Positions 1 to 7,683 of a stretch of DNA of 12,255 nt are shown here, piece after piece. Origin of the DNA: Leucobacter_A sp035514995 (GTDB lineage Bacteria > Actinomycetota > Actinomycetes > Actinomycetales > Microbacteriaceae); assembly GCA_035514995.1 (NCBI GenBank), contig DATJCC010000081.1:1-12255 (forward strand), read 5' to 3'. Made by a program: the position numbers and the translations under genes. The notes under the pieces are model-generated. The model was given only the letters and a program-made list of their open reading frames with translations, searched no databases and was not told the origin of the DNA. Each line of letters starts with the position of its first letter. The stretch's first letter is position 1.

Positions 1-2813
1 TTGATTTCTCTTCCCGCAAGCACTTTGCTCCGGAACGGCTCTGGCCAGCCACCCGGCAGATCGCCAAGTTCGCCGGCCATGAAGCCAACGACTGAATCAG
101 GAATGTCATAATTACCTGGATTTTCAGCGAAATCTTCAGGGTCAGCTTCGACTGCAACTAAGTGAAGCGCGAGATCTCCAACGACTTTTGAGGAAGGTGT
201 GACCTTAGGCACGCGACCTAGAATTTTGTCTGCCGCAGCATACATGTCTTCGATTTTTTCGAACTGATCTGCGAGCCCCAAAGCAATGGCCTGCTGACGC
301 AGGTTTGATAGTTGACCGCCTGGAATCTCGTGTGTATACACACGCCCCGTCGGCCCTGGAAGCCCAGATTCGAATGGTTTGTAAACTTTTCTGACTGCGT
401 CCCAGTAGGGTTCTAGTGAAAGAACCGCTTCGGAACTCAAACCTGTATCACGGTCAGTGTCAGCGAGCGCCGCAACAAGAGCCGACATGGGCGGCTGACT
501 TGTGCCTCCAGCTAGAGGGGCACTAGCTACGTCTACAGCGTCGACACCCGCTCGAGCGGCAGACAGAAGCGTCGCTAATTGCCCGCCAGCAGTGTCGTGT
601 GTGTGAAGGTGAACCGGTAGATCGAACTTGGCTCGAAGCTCTGCAACGAGTTTCTCTGCAGCTTGTGGTCGTAAGAGCCCGGCCATATCTTTAATCGCTA
701 AGACGTGAGCTCCAGCGTCTACTATGCGCTCTGCGAGTTTAAGATAGTAGTCGAGAGTGTAGAGATCTTCTTTCGGGTCTAGCATATTCCCGGTGTAGCA
801 CAGAGCCACTTCGGCTACTGCAGTACCGGTTTCACGCACCGCGTCGATTGCAACTCGCATCTGCGCAACATCGTTTAACGCATCAAAGATTCTAAAAATA
901 TCTACCCCGGTGCTTGCCGCTTCTTGCACAAAGGCTTCAGCAACCTGTTTCGGGTATGGAGTGTAACCGACTGTGTTTTGCCCTCGCAATAGCATTTGTA
1001 TTGCTATATTTGGCATTTCTTCGCGTAGTTTAGCGAGTCTTTCCCAAGGATCTTCACCTAAAAATCTTAACGCGACGTCGTATGTTGCTCCGCCCCACGC
1101 TTCAACTGAAAGAAGTTCAGGTGTCAGTCTTGCAATGTGTGGCGCGACCGCAACGAGATCTCTCGTGCGCACTCGCGTTGCTAGAAGCGACTGGTGCGCG
1201 TCACGAAACGTGGTGTCGGTTACAGCCAGCGCATTTTGAGCGCGCAGGTCTGCTGCGAACCCTTCAGGCCCAAGCTCCTGAAGTCGCTGACGTGAACCAC
1301 TAGGTGGATCGAGCGTGAGATCAGTTGCAGGCAACTTTTGAGAGGGGAGGAGTCCGCTCGGCCTAGTTCCATTTGGCTGGTTAACCGTTACGTTAGAAAC
1401 ATACTGCAAGATCTTGCTTGCACGGTCTTGCGGCCTATTGAGATCTAACAGTTCGGGCCGTTCTGCAATGAACGAAGTGCTTACATCTCCGGCCTGAAAA
1501 TCAGGGTCGTCAAGCACTGCTTGCAAGAAAGGGATGTTGGTGGCGACGCCACGGATGCGGAACTCTGCGAGAGCTCTGCGCGAGCGACTTACAGCAGTTT
1601 TGAAGTCACGCCCGCGACAGGTTAGTTTGGCTAGCATCGAGTCAAAGTGCGGGCTGATCTGCGACCCGGGGTTTATAGTTCCGCCGTCCAGCCGCACTCC
1701 GCCGCCACCTGGTGAACGATACGCGGTGATGCGCCCAAGATCTGGCCTAAAGCCATCGGCTGGGTTTTCTGTTGTGATTCGGCACTGCAGTGCAGCACCG
1801 TGTAGGTGAATATCTTCTTGGCTTAAACCCATTTCTTCGAGGGTTTCTCCAGCAGCGACACGCATCTGTGCTTGCACAAGGTCAACATCGGTTATTTCTT
1901 CAGTTACCGTGTGTTCGACCTGTATGCGGGGGTTCATTTCAATGAATACGTGCTGGCCTGCCCGCTCACCTTCTGTATCTAGCAGGAATTCAACCGTGCC
2001 AGCATTTTCGTAGTTTATTGATTCAGCAAAAGCTATTGCATCTCTTGTGAGAGCGTCACGTGTTTCTTGCGACAAATTTGGTGCCGGCGCAATTTCTACA
2101 ACTTTTTGGTGGCGCCGCTGCACTGAGCAGTCCCTCTCAAAAAGGTGCACTGTATTGCCTGTTCGGTCTGCCAGTATCTGCACTTCAATGTGTCGTGGTC
2201 GCAAAACTGCTTGTTCGATGAACATGGTGGCATCGCCAAACGCACTTTCAGCTTCGCGCATCGAGCTTTCGAGAGCTTCTGGTAGATCTTCAGGTTTTTC
2301 TACCCTCCGCATACCTCTTCCGCCACCGCCTGCGACGGCTTTAGCAAATAGTGGGTAACCTATCTCTTCTGCTCCGGCGATCAACTCTGCAATATTTGTT
2401 GTTGGAGGTGTTGACTTCAACACCGGCACGCCAGCAGCAATCGCAAATTCTTTAGCAGAGACTTTGTTCCCTGCCATGTCGAGTGTTTCTTTGCTGGGCC
2501 CGATAAAAGTTATGCCTGCAGCTCTTGCTGATTCTGCGAGGTGTGGATTTTCAGCTAAAAAACCGTAGCCGGGGTAGATCGCGTCAGCCCCGCACTCTTT
2601 TGCAACACGAATAATTTCAGCAACGTCAAGATACGCACGCACCGGGTGCCCAATTTCACCAATCTGATAGGCTTCATCGGCCTTGAGCCGGTGCAGTGAG
2701 TTGCGATCCTCATATGGAAAGACGGCCACCGTTTTGGCCCCCAACTCATACGCCGCTCTAAAAGCTCTAATCGCAATTTCACCACGGTTAGCTACAAGTA
2801 CCTTCTTGAACAT
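1..2813 (-). CDS. pyc: Pyruvate carboxylase, partial (C-terminus beyond the window)
   Basis: Biotin enzyme that carboxylates pyruvate to oxaloacetate with ATP and bicarbonate, refilling the TCA cycle in the cytoplasm. The minus strand reads MFKKVLVANRGEIAIRAF from an ATG at 2813 and stays open to base 3, giving 937 codons. The biotin carboxylase part comes first: Gly-rich ATP-grasp loop KAVAGGGGRGM (about residues 158-168) and EMNPRIQVEHT (about 290-305). The carboxyltransferase domain follows: FRDAHQSLLATR (about 537-548), RGQNTVGYTPYP (about 609), the carbamylated lysine in AIKDMAGLL (about 707) and the metal ligands HLHTHD (about 737). The family is usually about 1,130-1,150 residues, so about 200 residues, including the biotin-bearing carrier domain with its lysine, should lie left of base 1. 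A Shine-Dalgarno-like GAAAGG sits 5 bases before the ATG. Oxaloacetate decarboxylase-type enzymes are excluded because the biotin carboxylase and carboxyltransferase domains share one chain. Confidence 0.96.
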   Translation of the reverse strand, partial: MFKKVLVANRGEIAIRAFRAAYELGAKTVAVFPYEDRNSLHRLKADEAYQIGEIGHPVRAYLDVAEIIRVAKECGADAIYPGYGFLAENPHLAESARAAGITFIGPSKETLDMAGNKVSAKEFAIAAGVPVLKSTPPTTNIAELIAGAEEIGYPLFAKAVAGGGGRGMRRVEKPEDLPEALESSMREAESAFGDATMFIEQAVLRPRHIEVQILADRTGNTVHLFERDCSVQRRHQKVVEIAPAPNLSQETRDALTRDAIAFAESINYENAGTVEFLLDTEGERAGQHVFIEMNPRIQVEHTVTEEITDVDLVQAQMRVAAGETLEEMGLSQEDIHLHGAALQCRITTENPADGFRPDLGRITAYRSPGGGGVRLDGGTINPGSQISPHFDSMLAKLTCRGRDFKTAVSRSRRALAEFRIRGVATNIPFLQAVLDDPDFQAGDVSTSFIAERPELLDLNRPQDRASKILQYVSNVTVNQPNGTRPSGLLPSQKLPATDLTLDPPSGSRQRLQELGPEGFAADLRAQNALAVTDTTFRDAHQSLLATRVRTRDLVAVAPHIARLTPELLSVEAWGGATYDVALRFLGEDPWERLAKLREEMPNIAIQMLLRGQNTVGYTPYPKQVAEAFVQEAASTGVDIFRIFDALNDVAQMRVAIDAVRETGTAVAEVALCYTGNMLDPKEDLYTLDYYLKLAERIVDAGAHVLAIKDMAGLLRPQAAEKLVAELRAKFDLPVHLHTHDTAGGQLATLLSAARAGVDAVDVASAPLAGGTSQPPMSALVAALADTDRDTGLSSEAVLSLEPYWDAVRKVYKPFESGLPGPTGRVYTHEIPGGQLSNLRQQAIALGLADQFEKIEDMYAAADKILGRVPKVTPSSKVVGDLALHLVAVEADPEDFAENPGNYDIPDSVVGFMAGELGDLPGGWPEPFRSKVLAGREI

Positions 2814-2888
2814 TCTGGCCTTTCTACAGCGGCACCCCCAATTTGTGCACATACTGTTTTAACACGAATAAAATCTATAGTATTGGCT

Positions 2889-2909
2889 GATTAGCGGTTT
2901 CGACTAATC
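2889..2909. other. Small inverted repeat downstream of the hydrolase gene
   Basis: GATTAG (2889-2894) pairs with CTAATC (2904-2909) around a 9-base loop, a few bases past the hydrolase stop codon. It sits where a terminator for the four-gene operon would be expected. On the minus strand, however, the stem is followed by AGCCAATAC rather than a T-run, so it is at best a weak or factor-assisted terminator. The 102-bp gap 2814-2915 must also contain the pyc promoter, which I could not place with confidence. Confidence 0.3.
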
Positions 2910-2915
2910 GTAGAC

Positions 2916-4466
2916 TTAGCAGTCGGGGTCTTCAGATGGCACCAGATCAAGCAAAAAATACTCTTCCACAGTTCGATCGATGCACATGTTCCCTGAGGTG
3001 TATGCTCCGTGCCCCTCACCATTATTTGTGATGAGAACGCCACTTTCTAACTGCTGCACGAGCCGCTCAGCCCAAGCATAGGGTGTTGCCGGGTCACCGG
3101 TGGTGCCGATCACAAGTATCGGTGCTGACCCTTCTGCTCTGACAGGTCCACGCTCTTTAGGTCCGTCAAATGGCCAAACCTCACAACTCACATCTCCAAA
3201 ACCGGCATAGGGCCCAAATGTGGGTGCGGCTTTAGCTATCTGCGCCGCTTCTTTTCGCATCTGCTCAGCATCTCCCCCAGCCGGATAGTCTAAGCAGTTA
3301 ATCGCAGAAAAAGCTTCGGTGGAGTTGTCTTCATAAAAGCCTAAGTTACGAGAAAAATAGTAGTCTGCCAAAAATTGTGCGGTGTCTGGTTGCCCCTCAC
3401 GCATTTCAGCGAAGAGATCGTTTAAGAGTGGCCAATTGTCTTCATTGTATAAAGGCAGAATTATAGCCGTTATGAATGTTCCAGATGAAACCCAACGGCC
3501 ATCATCGGCTTGAATCGGGTTTTTGTCTACCTTTTCGATTAGCTCGCCAATCTCTGCCATGGCCGTCTCAACTGTTCCATCAAACGGGCACGATGATCTG
3601 CTTAAACACTCGTTCAAATATGTTTTTGTTGCCGCTTCAAAGCCCTGCTGTTGCATGAGCACAACCTCAAACAGGGTCACATCGGGAGCTAGCGCACCAT
3701 CGAGCACCATGTGCCCAACATTTTGCGCAAACATATCAGCATAAAGCGCCCCGATAAAAGTACCGTATGAGTAGCCTAGATAGTTTAGTTTCGGGTCTCC
3801 CACTAGCTGACGCAACCGGTCGAGATCGCGCACCGTCGAGACGGTATCTACAAACCCTAGCAGCTCGCCCGTGTTGGCTAAACAGGCTTCACCAAAAGCT
3901 TTTTCTTCGGCTCTTGCCACTTCGAGCCACTCATCGCTTCCTCTTTTAAAATCAGAAAATTCGCGTGGATCGCCAAATAGATACTCATCCATTTCGGCTT
4001 GGTCGTAGCAGAAGACAGCAGATGATTGGCCAACTCCGCGCGGATCCCAACCGATCACATCGTACTGCTGCTGGAGCTCCTCACCAACCGCATAGTTGAT
4101 GCTTTCACGCACGAAAGAAGCCCCGCTCCCACCCGGTCCGCCTGGGTTCACAAAGAGAGTACCGAGCTTATTTGTACCTTTGGCTGGCTGCTTAACAAGA
4201 TATAAGCTAATTTGCTTTCCATCTGGGTTCTCCCAATCCATGGGAGATGAAACGGTGGCACATTTGAAACCGTCACCACACTCTTCCCATTCGACTTCGT
4301 CGCTAGCTTCAGGTTCAATACCCGGCTGGGGTTTAGAAGAGGATTCTGCGCTGGGGCCTGGAACTGGTATCGGAATGGGAATGGGTACAAAGCAACCACT
4401 AAGAAGTAAGCCGGCACCAGCAAACATTGTCACCGCGGTGAGCAAACGTGTTTTAATTTTTTTCAT
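2916..4466 (-). CDS. Secreted lipoprotein alpha/beta hydrolase (tripeptidyl aminopeptidase/TAP family)
   Basis: A 516-residue peptidase-like hydrolase (MEROPS S33 type) predicted to be anchored outside the cell membrane. The N-terminus has two lysines, a hydrophobic stretch and a lipobox LLSGC with the lipidated cysteine at residue 25. A short Pro/Ile linker (PIPIPIPVPGP, about 28-38) follows. The oxyanion region is NPGGPGGSG (107-115), the nucleophile elbow GYSYGT has Ser233, the acid is Asp458 in GTTGDPATPY and the base is His486 in GEGHGAYT. The C-terminal quarter matches the TAP-like C-terminal domain. The start ATG at 4466 overlaps the holB stop by 4 bases (ATGA), and GGAGGGG lies just upstream. 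Known relatives remove tripeptides or amino acids from peptide N-termini. The actual substrate cannot be read from sequence; an esterase is possible. Confidence 0.9.
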   Translation of the reverse strand: MKKIKTRLLTAVTMFAGAGLLLSGCFVPIPIPIPVPGPSAESSSKPQPGIEPEASDEVEWEECGDGFKCATVSSPMDWENPDGKQISLYLVKQPAKGTNKLGTLFVNPGGPGGSGASFVRESINYAVGEELQQQYDVIGWDPRGVGQSSAVFCYDQAEMDEYLFGDPREFSDFKRGSDEWLEVARAEEKAFGEACLANTGELLGFVDTVSTVRDLDRLRQLVGDPKLNYLGYSYGTFIGALYADMFAQNVGHMVLDGALAPDVTLFEVVLMQQQGFEAATKTYLNECLSRSSCPFDGTVETAMAEIGELIEKVDKNPIQADDGRWVSSGTFITAIILPLYNEDNWPLLNDLFAEMREGQPDTAQFLADYYFSRNLGFYEDNSTEAFSAINCLDYPAGGDAEQMRKEAAQIAKAAPTFGPYAGFGDVSCEVWPFDGPKERGPVRAEGSAPILVIGTTGDPATPYAWAERLVQQLESGVLITNNGEGHGAYTSGNMCIDRTVEEYFLLDLVPSEDPDC

Positions 4467-5614
4467 CGAACCCCTCCGTCGCCGACCGCAACAACAGATG
4501 CAAAAAGAGCTTCTATAGTTAGGGCTGGTGTAACGCCTCTTTGCAGTCTATCTCTAGCCGTCTCAACAGCAGTGATCATTTTAAGTAGCCCCTCTTCTGG
4601 CACTGAATCTGCAAGGAGAGTGAGCTTTTGCCGCATCTCTTCATTAATCAGAGCCGTTTGCGCGTTTAGTTTTATTAATATCGCGTCACGATACAACGAA
4701 AGCACGTCTGTGAGCACCCGGTCGAGCGCGTCTTTAACGCCACGTTTCGCTCTACGCTTTTGGTCATCTTCAAGAGCCCTAATCTGACCGCGCAATTTTG
4801 GTGGAACGCTCCCTCCCGGAGCCACACCCAACATGCGCAGAGCTTCTTCACGCTCAAACCCATCTTTATCTTCGCTTAATTGTTTTGCGTCTGCCTCGGC
4901 AAGCTTTGAAATTTTTAGCGCAGCAAACATTGCGTCGCTAAGAGACCGAATATCTAAAACAAGCTCAAGAGTTCTTGTGCGCCGTTCAAGCGCCTCTGGG
5001 TCTTTGGCGAGTTTTCTTGCCATTCCGATGTGGCTTTGGGAGAGTCTCGCAACGCGTTCTGCAAGCTCTTCTTCAACCCCATCTCTTTTGATGAGTAGAC
5101 CTGCCACATCGCTCACACTTGGGGTTTGCAATCTTAGTGAGCGGGTGCGGGAGCGGATCGTCGGCAACATGTCTGCTTCGCTTGGTGCGCATAGAATCCA
5201 AATCGTGCGTTCGGGTGGTTCTTCGAGAGCTTTAAGTAGTGTATTGGACGATTTTTCAGGCAGCCGGTCTGCATCTTCAGCAATTATTACCCGGTATCTA
5301 CCAATCGATGGCGCATAGTGAGCGCGGGTTGCAACTCTGCGCGCGTCATCGATTTTAATTATTGACCCTTCAGTTGTGAGCACATCAAGGTCTGGATGGG
5401 TGCGCCCGACAACTTGCTTATAGGTAAGTTCTCGCTCCTGGGTTGAACGGGCAATTAAGGCCGCGGCAAATAGGTAGGCAATATTAGAGCGACCAGAACC
5501 CGGGGGCCCAGTTATCAGCCACGCATGTGATAGTTCACTAGCGTTTTTTGTAGCGCTTTCAAGAATCTCAATCGCTTGTGGCTGCGAAGCAACTTCCTGC
5601 CAATAACCCATCAC
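4463..5614 (-). CDS. holB: DNA polymerase III delta' subunit
   Basis: Clamp-loader subunit that helps load the beta sliding clamp at the replication fork. The N-terminal AAA+ region shows GPPGSGRS (residues 36-43), AEDADRL (112-118), LLKALEEPP (126-134) and the sensor-like PTIRSRTRSL (151-160). A helical C-terminal region typical of delta' runs to residue 383. The Walker A lysine is arginine here. The Cys-rich zinc module expected between about residues 50 and 75 is absent, and the usual SRC motif reads SRT (Thr157). Two starts are possible, GTG at 5614 and ATG at 5611. The GTG forms a GTGA overlap with the permease stop, the ATG a TGATG overlap, and AAGGA lies 6 or 9 bases upstream respectively. 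Translation is probably coupled to the permease. In many actinobacteria tmk precedes holB; here an ABC exporter does. Function in clamp loading is inferred from family. Confidence 0.92.
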   Translation of the reverse strand: MMGYWQEVASQPQAIEILESATKNASELSHAWLITGPPGSGRSNIAYLFAAALIARSTQERELTYKQVVGRTHPDLDVLTTEGSIIKIDDARRVATRAHYAPSIGRYRVIIAEDADRLPEKSSNTLLKALEEPPERTIWILCAPSEADMLPTIRSRTRSLRLQTPSVSDVAGLLIKRDGVEEELAERVARLSQSHIGMARKLAKDPEALERRTRTLELVLDIRSLSDAMFAALKISKLAEADAKQLSEDKDGFEREEALRMLGVAPGGSVPPKLRGQIRALEDDQKRRAKRGVKDALDRVLTDVLSLYRDAILIKLNAQTALINEEMRQKLTLLADSVPEEGLLKMITAVETARDRLQRGVTPALTIEALFASVVAVGDGGVR

Positions 5615-6426
5615 TGCACATCCTTACGCCAGCGCACAACCCAAGCGATTAAAACGGTAATCACGGCAAGCGCCAGAAGCACAAGACCGCCTTGCAAAGC
5701 AGTTAGACTTGCTGATCCGGTTGGAGCGGTCGGGTCTAGCGCACTCAAATCGTTAATCAAGCTTGCCCCTATAAAAGAGTCTGTTGCCGCTCCGGGAAAA
5801 AACCGGGCGATGCTTGCGCTCCATTCCCAAAACATTGCGCCCATGCGCAAAATAGGTTCTAAAAACTGTGTGAAGATAAGCGCTACAACTATAGTGACCG
5901 CCTGGCTGCGCAGTAAGAGCCCCAAACCAAAACCGATAATTGACCACAGAGCGATCGCTAACACCGTTCTAACGATTAGAGCCCACACTCCGATTTCGTT
6001 GAGCTCTGTAGCGCCACCGAGAGCCGCATAAATTGGTGCTCCAACGCCAACGGAAGCCAAAACTCCAGCCAGACCGAGCGCAACACCCATTAGAAGAAGC
6101 ATCGCGAGTTTCGCAACAAGAACGATCTCTCGTTTCGGTTCGGCTATAAACGCGAGACCCAAAACACCATAGCGAATCTCGGTAGTCGCCATTATCGCCC
6201 CAAAAAGAAGTGGTACGACATAACCGAAGCTAGCCGCAGACGCATAAATTATTTTAGCTCCAGGAGCAGCAGTTCCCGCCTGATCTGACATAGCACCAAA
6301 AAGAGCCGCAAAGGTGCCAGCCATCATTGCGGTGTAAAGAAAAAGCACGAGAGCCATGATCCACCACAGTTTAGTTGCTAAAACTTTGCGATACTCCGCA
6401 GAAAAACTTCTCACAAATCTGCTCAT
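5611..6426 (-). CDS. ABC-2 type transporter permease
   Basis: A 271-residue integral membrane protein, the membrane half of an ABC exporter. The N-terminus MSRFVRSFSAEYRKVLATKLWW, a basic amphipathic run before the first membrane helix, is typical of ABC-2 permeases of the multidrug/bacteriocin-immunity type. About six hydrophobic segments can be seen, among them regions near residues 21-45, 70-85 and 105-130 and a final helix just before the basic end VRWRKDVQ. Its ATG at 6426 overlaps the stop of the ATPase gene (ATGA), so the two are clearly partners. It is in turn overlapped by holB. Neither the substrate nor the direction can be read directly; export is inferred from the family. Confidence 0.9.
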   Translation of the reverse strand: MSRFVRSFSAEYRKVLATKLWWIMALVLFLYTAMMAGTFAALFGAMSDQAGTAAPGAKIIYASAASFGYVVPLLFGAIMATTEIRYGVLGLAFIAEPKREIVLVAKLAMLLLMGVALGLAGVLASVGVGAPIYAALGGATELNEIGVWALIVRTVLAIALWSIIGFGLGLLLRSQAVTIVVALIFTQFLEPILRMGAMFWEWSASIARFFPGAATDSFIGASLINDLSALDPTAPTGSASLTALQGGLVLLALAVITVLIAWVVRWRKDVQ

Positions 6427-7580
6427 TTTGGTGACCCCGGAGCTTCTGCACTGTGACCAGATCTATCAGGCTGCGATAGACCGGCCGGCTGATTTGACGC
6501 TTGCGACCGGTCTGTGCCAAGCTCACCGGATCCGGAAGATTCTGTGTTAGAAAAGGCTGTGTTGGAAGAGTCTGTGCCAAACGAGTCTGTGCCAAACGAG
6601 TCTGTGCCAAACGAGTCTGTACCAAAAGTAGCTGAGCCAAAAGTAGCTGAGCCAGACTCACCCGTGCCAAACGACTCAATTAGGTTTAAGAAGCTCAGCT
6701 CCAAATCAACCTGCTCCGCGCTTAAGTGTGTGAGTGGAACCCCCGCGATGGAAGCCACTTCGCCCACTTCGGCTGGTGTCGCATTTGGCACGCGCATGGG
6801 CCCGTCATTTCTGATGCCAAGAATCTCAAAACCTGCACGCACTAACGCATCCTGCAAAATTAATCTGTCGCGCGAATCCACAAGCACAAAAGGCCCGGCA
6901 GAAGTGTGGCCTAAGTCTTTTAGCGGGCCCGAAAACACGAGTTCACCTCGACGAATTATCACAGCATCATCAACGGTTTGTTGCACTTCAGCGAGCATGT
7001 GCGATGAAAGTAACACTGTTTTACCTTCACTTGCCAGATGCCTTAGAAACATTCGTATCCAGCGAATTCCTTCTGGGTCTAAACCGTTAACTGGCTCATC
7101 TAGCACTATCACTTTTGGGTCTCCAAGAAGCGCAGCCGCTAACGCCAAGCGCTGCTTCATACCTAGAGAGTAGCCGCCAATTTTTCGGTCCGCGGCAGCA
7201 GATATGCCAGTCAACTCAAGAAGCTCGGCAACTTTTTTAGGGTGCGCTCCGATAGCTCTGCGCATAATATCAAGGTGTGCTCTACCGGTGTGCGCGGGAT
7301 GAAAAACAGCCGCTATTGAAGCGCCAACCGTCAACCCTGGGCGTTCAAGCTCTGCATACTGCTTGCCCCCAATTGTTGCTATTCCTGAATCCTGTTTAAT
7401 AAGACCTAGAAGCATCTGCAGAGTGGTTGTTTTGCCTGAGCCGTTCGGCCCTAAAAACCCTGTCACTCTGCCTGGTTCTGCTGTGAAGGTTAAATTTTTA
7501 ACCGCGTGAACATCTTTGAAAGACTTGTTAAGACCAGAGACAACAACCGGTAAACCGCGTGTGTGCTCAGCTTTCGACAT
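6423..7580 (-). CDS. ABC transporter ATP-binding protein with repetitive C-terminal tail
   Basis: Nucleotide-binding subunit of the exporter, 385 residues. Walker A is GPNGSGKT (44-51), the signature YSLGMKQR (137-144), Walker B VIVLDE (157-162) with D-loop GLDPEG, and the H-loop histidine is His194 in LLSSHML. The Q-loop region VGASIAAVFHP (about 85-95) has Ala where related proteins usually carry Glu or Asp. The catalytic domain and a short accessory domain end near residue 300. The last 85 residues are a low-complexity tail in which about residues 302-356 come from an in-frame 15-bp tandem repeat (pentads such as TDSFG), followed by a Ser/Gln/Pro-rich end. Family members usually stop near 300 residues, so the tail is extra. 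No Shine-Dalgarno sequence precedes the ATG at 7580. The stop overlaps the permease start by 4 bases. Confidence 0.93.
   Translation of the reverse strand: MSKAEHTRGLPVVVSGLNKSFKDVHAVKNLTFTAEPGRVTGFLGPNGSGKTTTLQMLLGLIKQDSGIATIGGKQYAELERPGLTVGASIAAVFHPAHTGRAHLDIMRRAIGAHPKKVAELLELTGISAAADRKIGGYSLGMKQRLALAAALLGDPKVIVLDEPVNGLDPEGIRWIRMFLRHLASEGKTVLLSSHMLAEVQQTVDDAVIIRRGELVFSGPLKDLGHTSAGPFVLVDSRDRLILQDALVRAGFEILGIRNDGPMRVPNATPAEVGEVASIAGVPLTHLSAEQVDLELSFLNLIESFGTGESGSATFGSATFGTDSFGTDSFGTDSFGTDSSNTAFSNTESSGSGELGTDRSQASNQPAGLSQPDRSGHSAEAPGSPK
6511..6675. repeat. 15-bp tandem repeat, 11 units, inside the ABC ATPase gene
   Basis: Read on the plus strand, units start every 15 bases from 6511. Three units at 6571, 6586 and 6601 are identical (TCTGTGCCAAACGAG). 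Units at 6511, 6616, 6631 and 6661 are close variants, and 6526, 6541, 6556 and 6646 are more decayed. Because 15 is a multiple of 3, gain or loss of units keeps the reading frame. On the coding strand the unit gives the pentad S-F-G-T-D. The pentads do not fit the A(D/N)LxX pentapeptide-repeat rule, so a disordered tail is more likely than a right-handed beta-helix. Confidence 0.92.
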
Positions 7581-7586
7581 GCAGAA

Positions 7587-7592
7587 AGTCTA
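7587..7592 (-). promoter_or_regulatory. Possible -10 element of the ABC-holB operon (leaderless start)
   Basis: On the minus strand TAGACT fits the TAnnnT pattern and ends 6 bases before the ATG at 7580, so transcription would begin at or next to the A of the start codon. There is no Shine-Dalgarno sequence close to this ATG, which is consistent with a leaderless message. No good -35 hexamer is visible at the right distance. Confidence 0.4.
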
Positions 7593-7649
7593 CCGAAGTT
7601 CTAATGAAAAACCTCCAAAAATGTGGGTTTTACTTTAGCGGCCGGCAAA

Positions 7650-7677
7650 TTTATCACCATAAGTTCAAAGGTAATAT
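7650..7677 (+). promoter_or_regulatory. Possible promoter of the NiaP-like gene
   Basis: TAATAT at 7672-7677 is a good -10 element. TTTATC at 7650-7655 is a weak -35 at 16-bp spacing. The -10 ends 6 bases before the ATG at 7684, so the first transcribed base would be at or near the A of the start codon. AAAGG at 7668-7672 is too far from the ATG (11 bases) to be a convincing ribosome site and overlaps the -10. Confidence 0.45.
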
Positions 7678-7683
7678 TGGTCT

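Noticed and set aside
4833..5318. Plus-strand frame of 161 codons, Ser/Arg-rich
   Set aside because: Antisense to holB, which has clear family motifs.
6371..6679. Minus-strand frame with LAQTR pentads that resembles a pentapeptide-repeat protein
   Set aside because: It is the out-of-frame reading of the 15-bp repeat within the ABC ATPase gene; the in-frame gene has all ATPase motifs.
6514..7173. Plus-strand frame of 219 codons with VPNES repeats
   Set aside because: Antisense shadow of the ATPase gene; the repeats come from the same 15-bp units.
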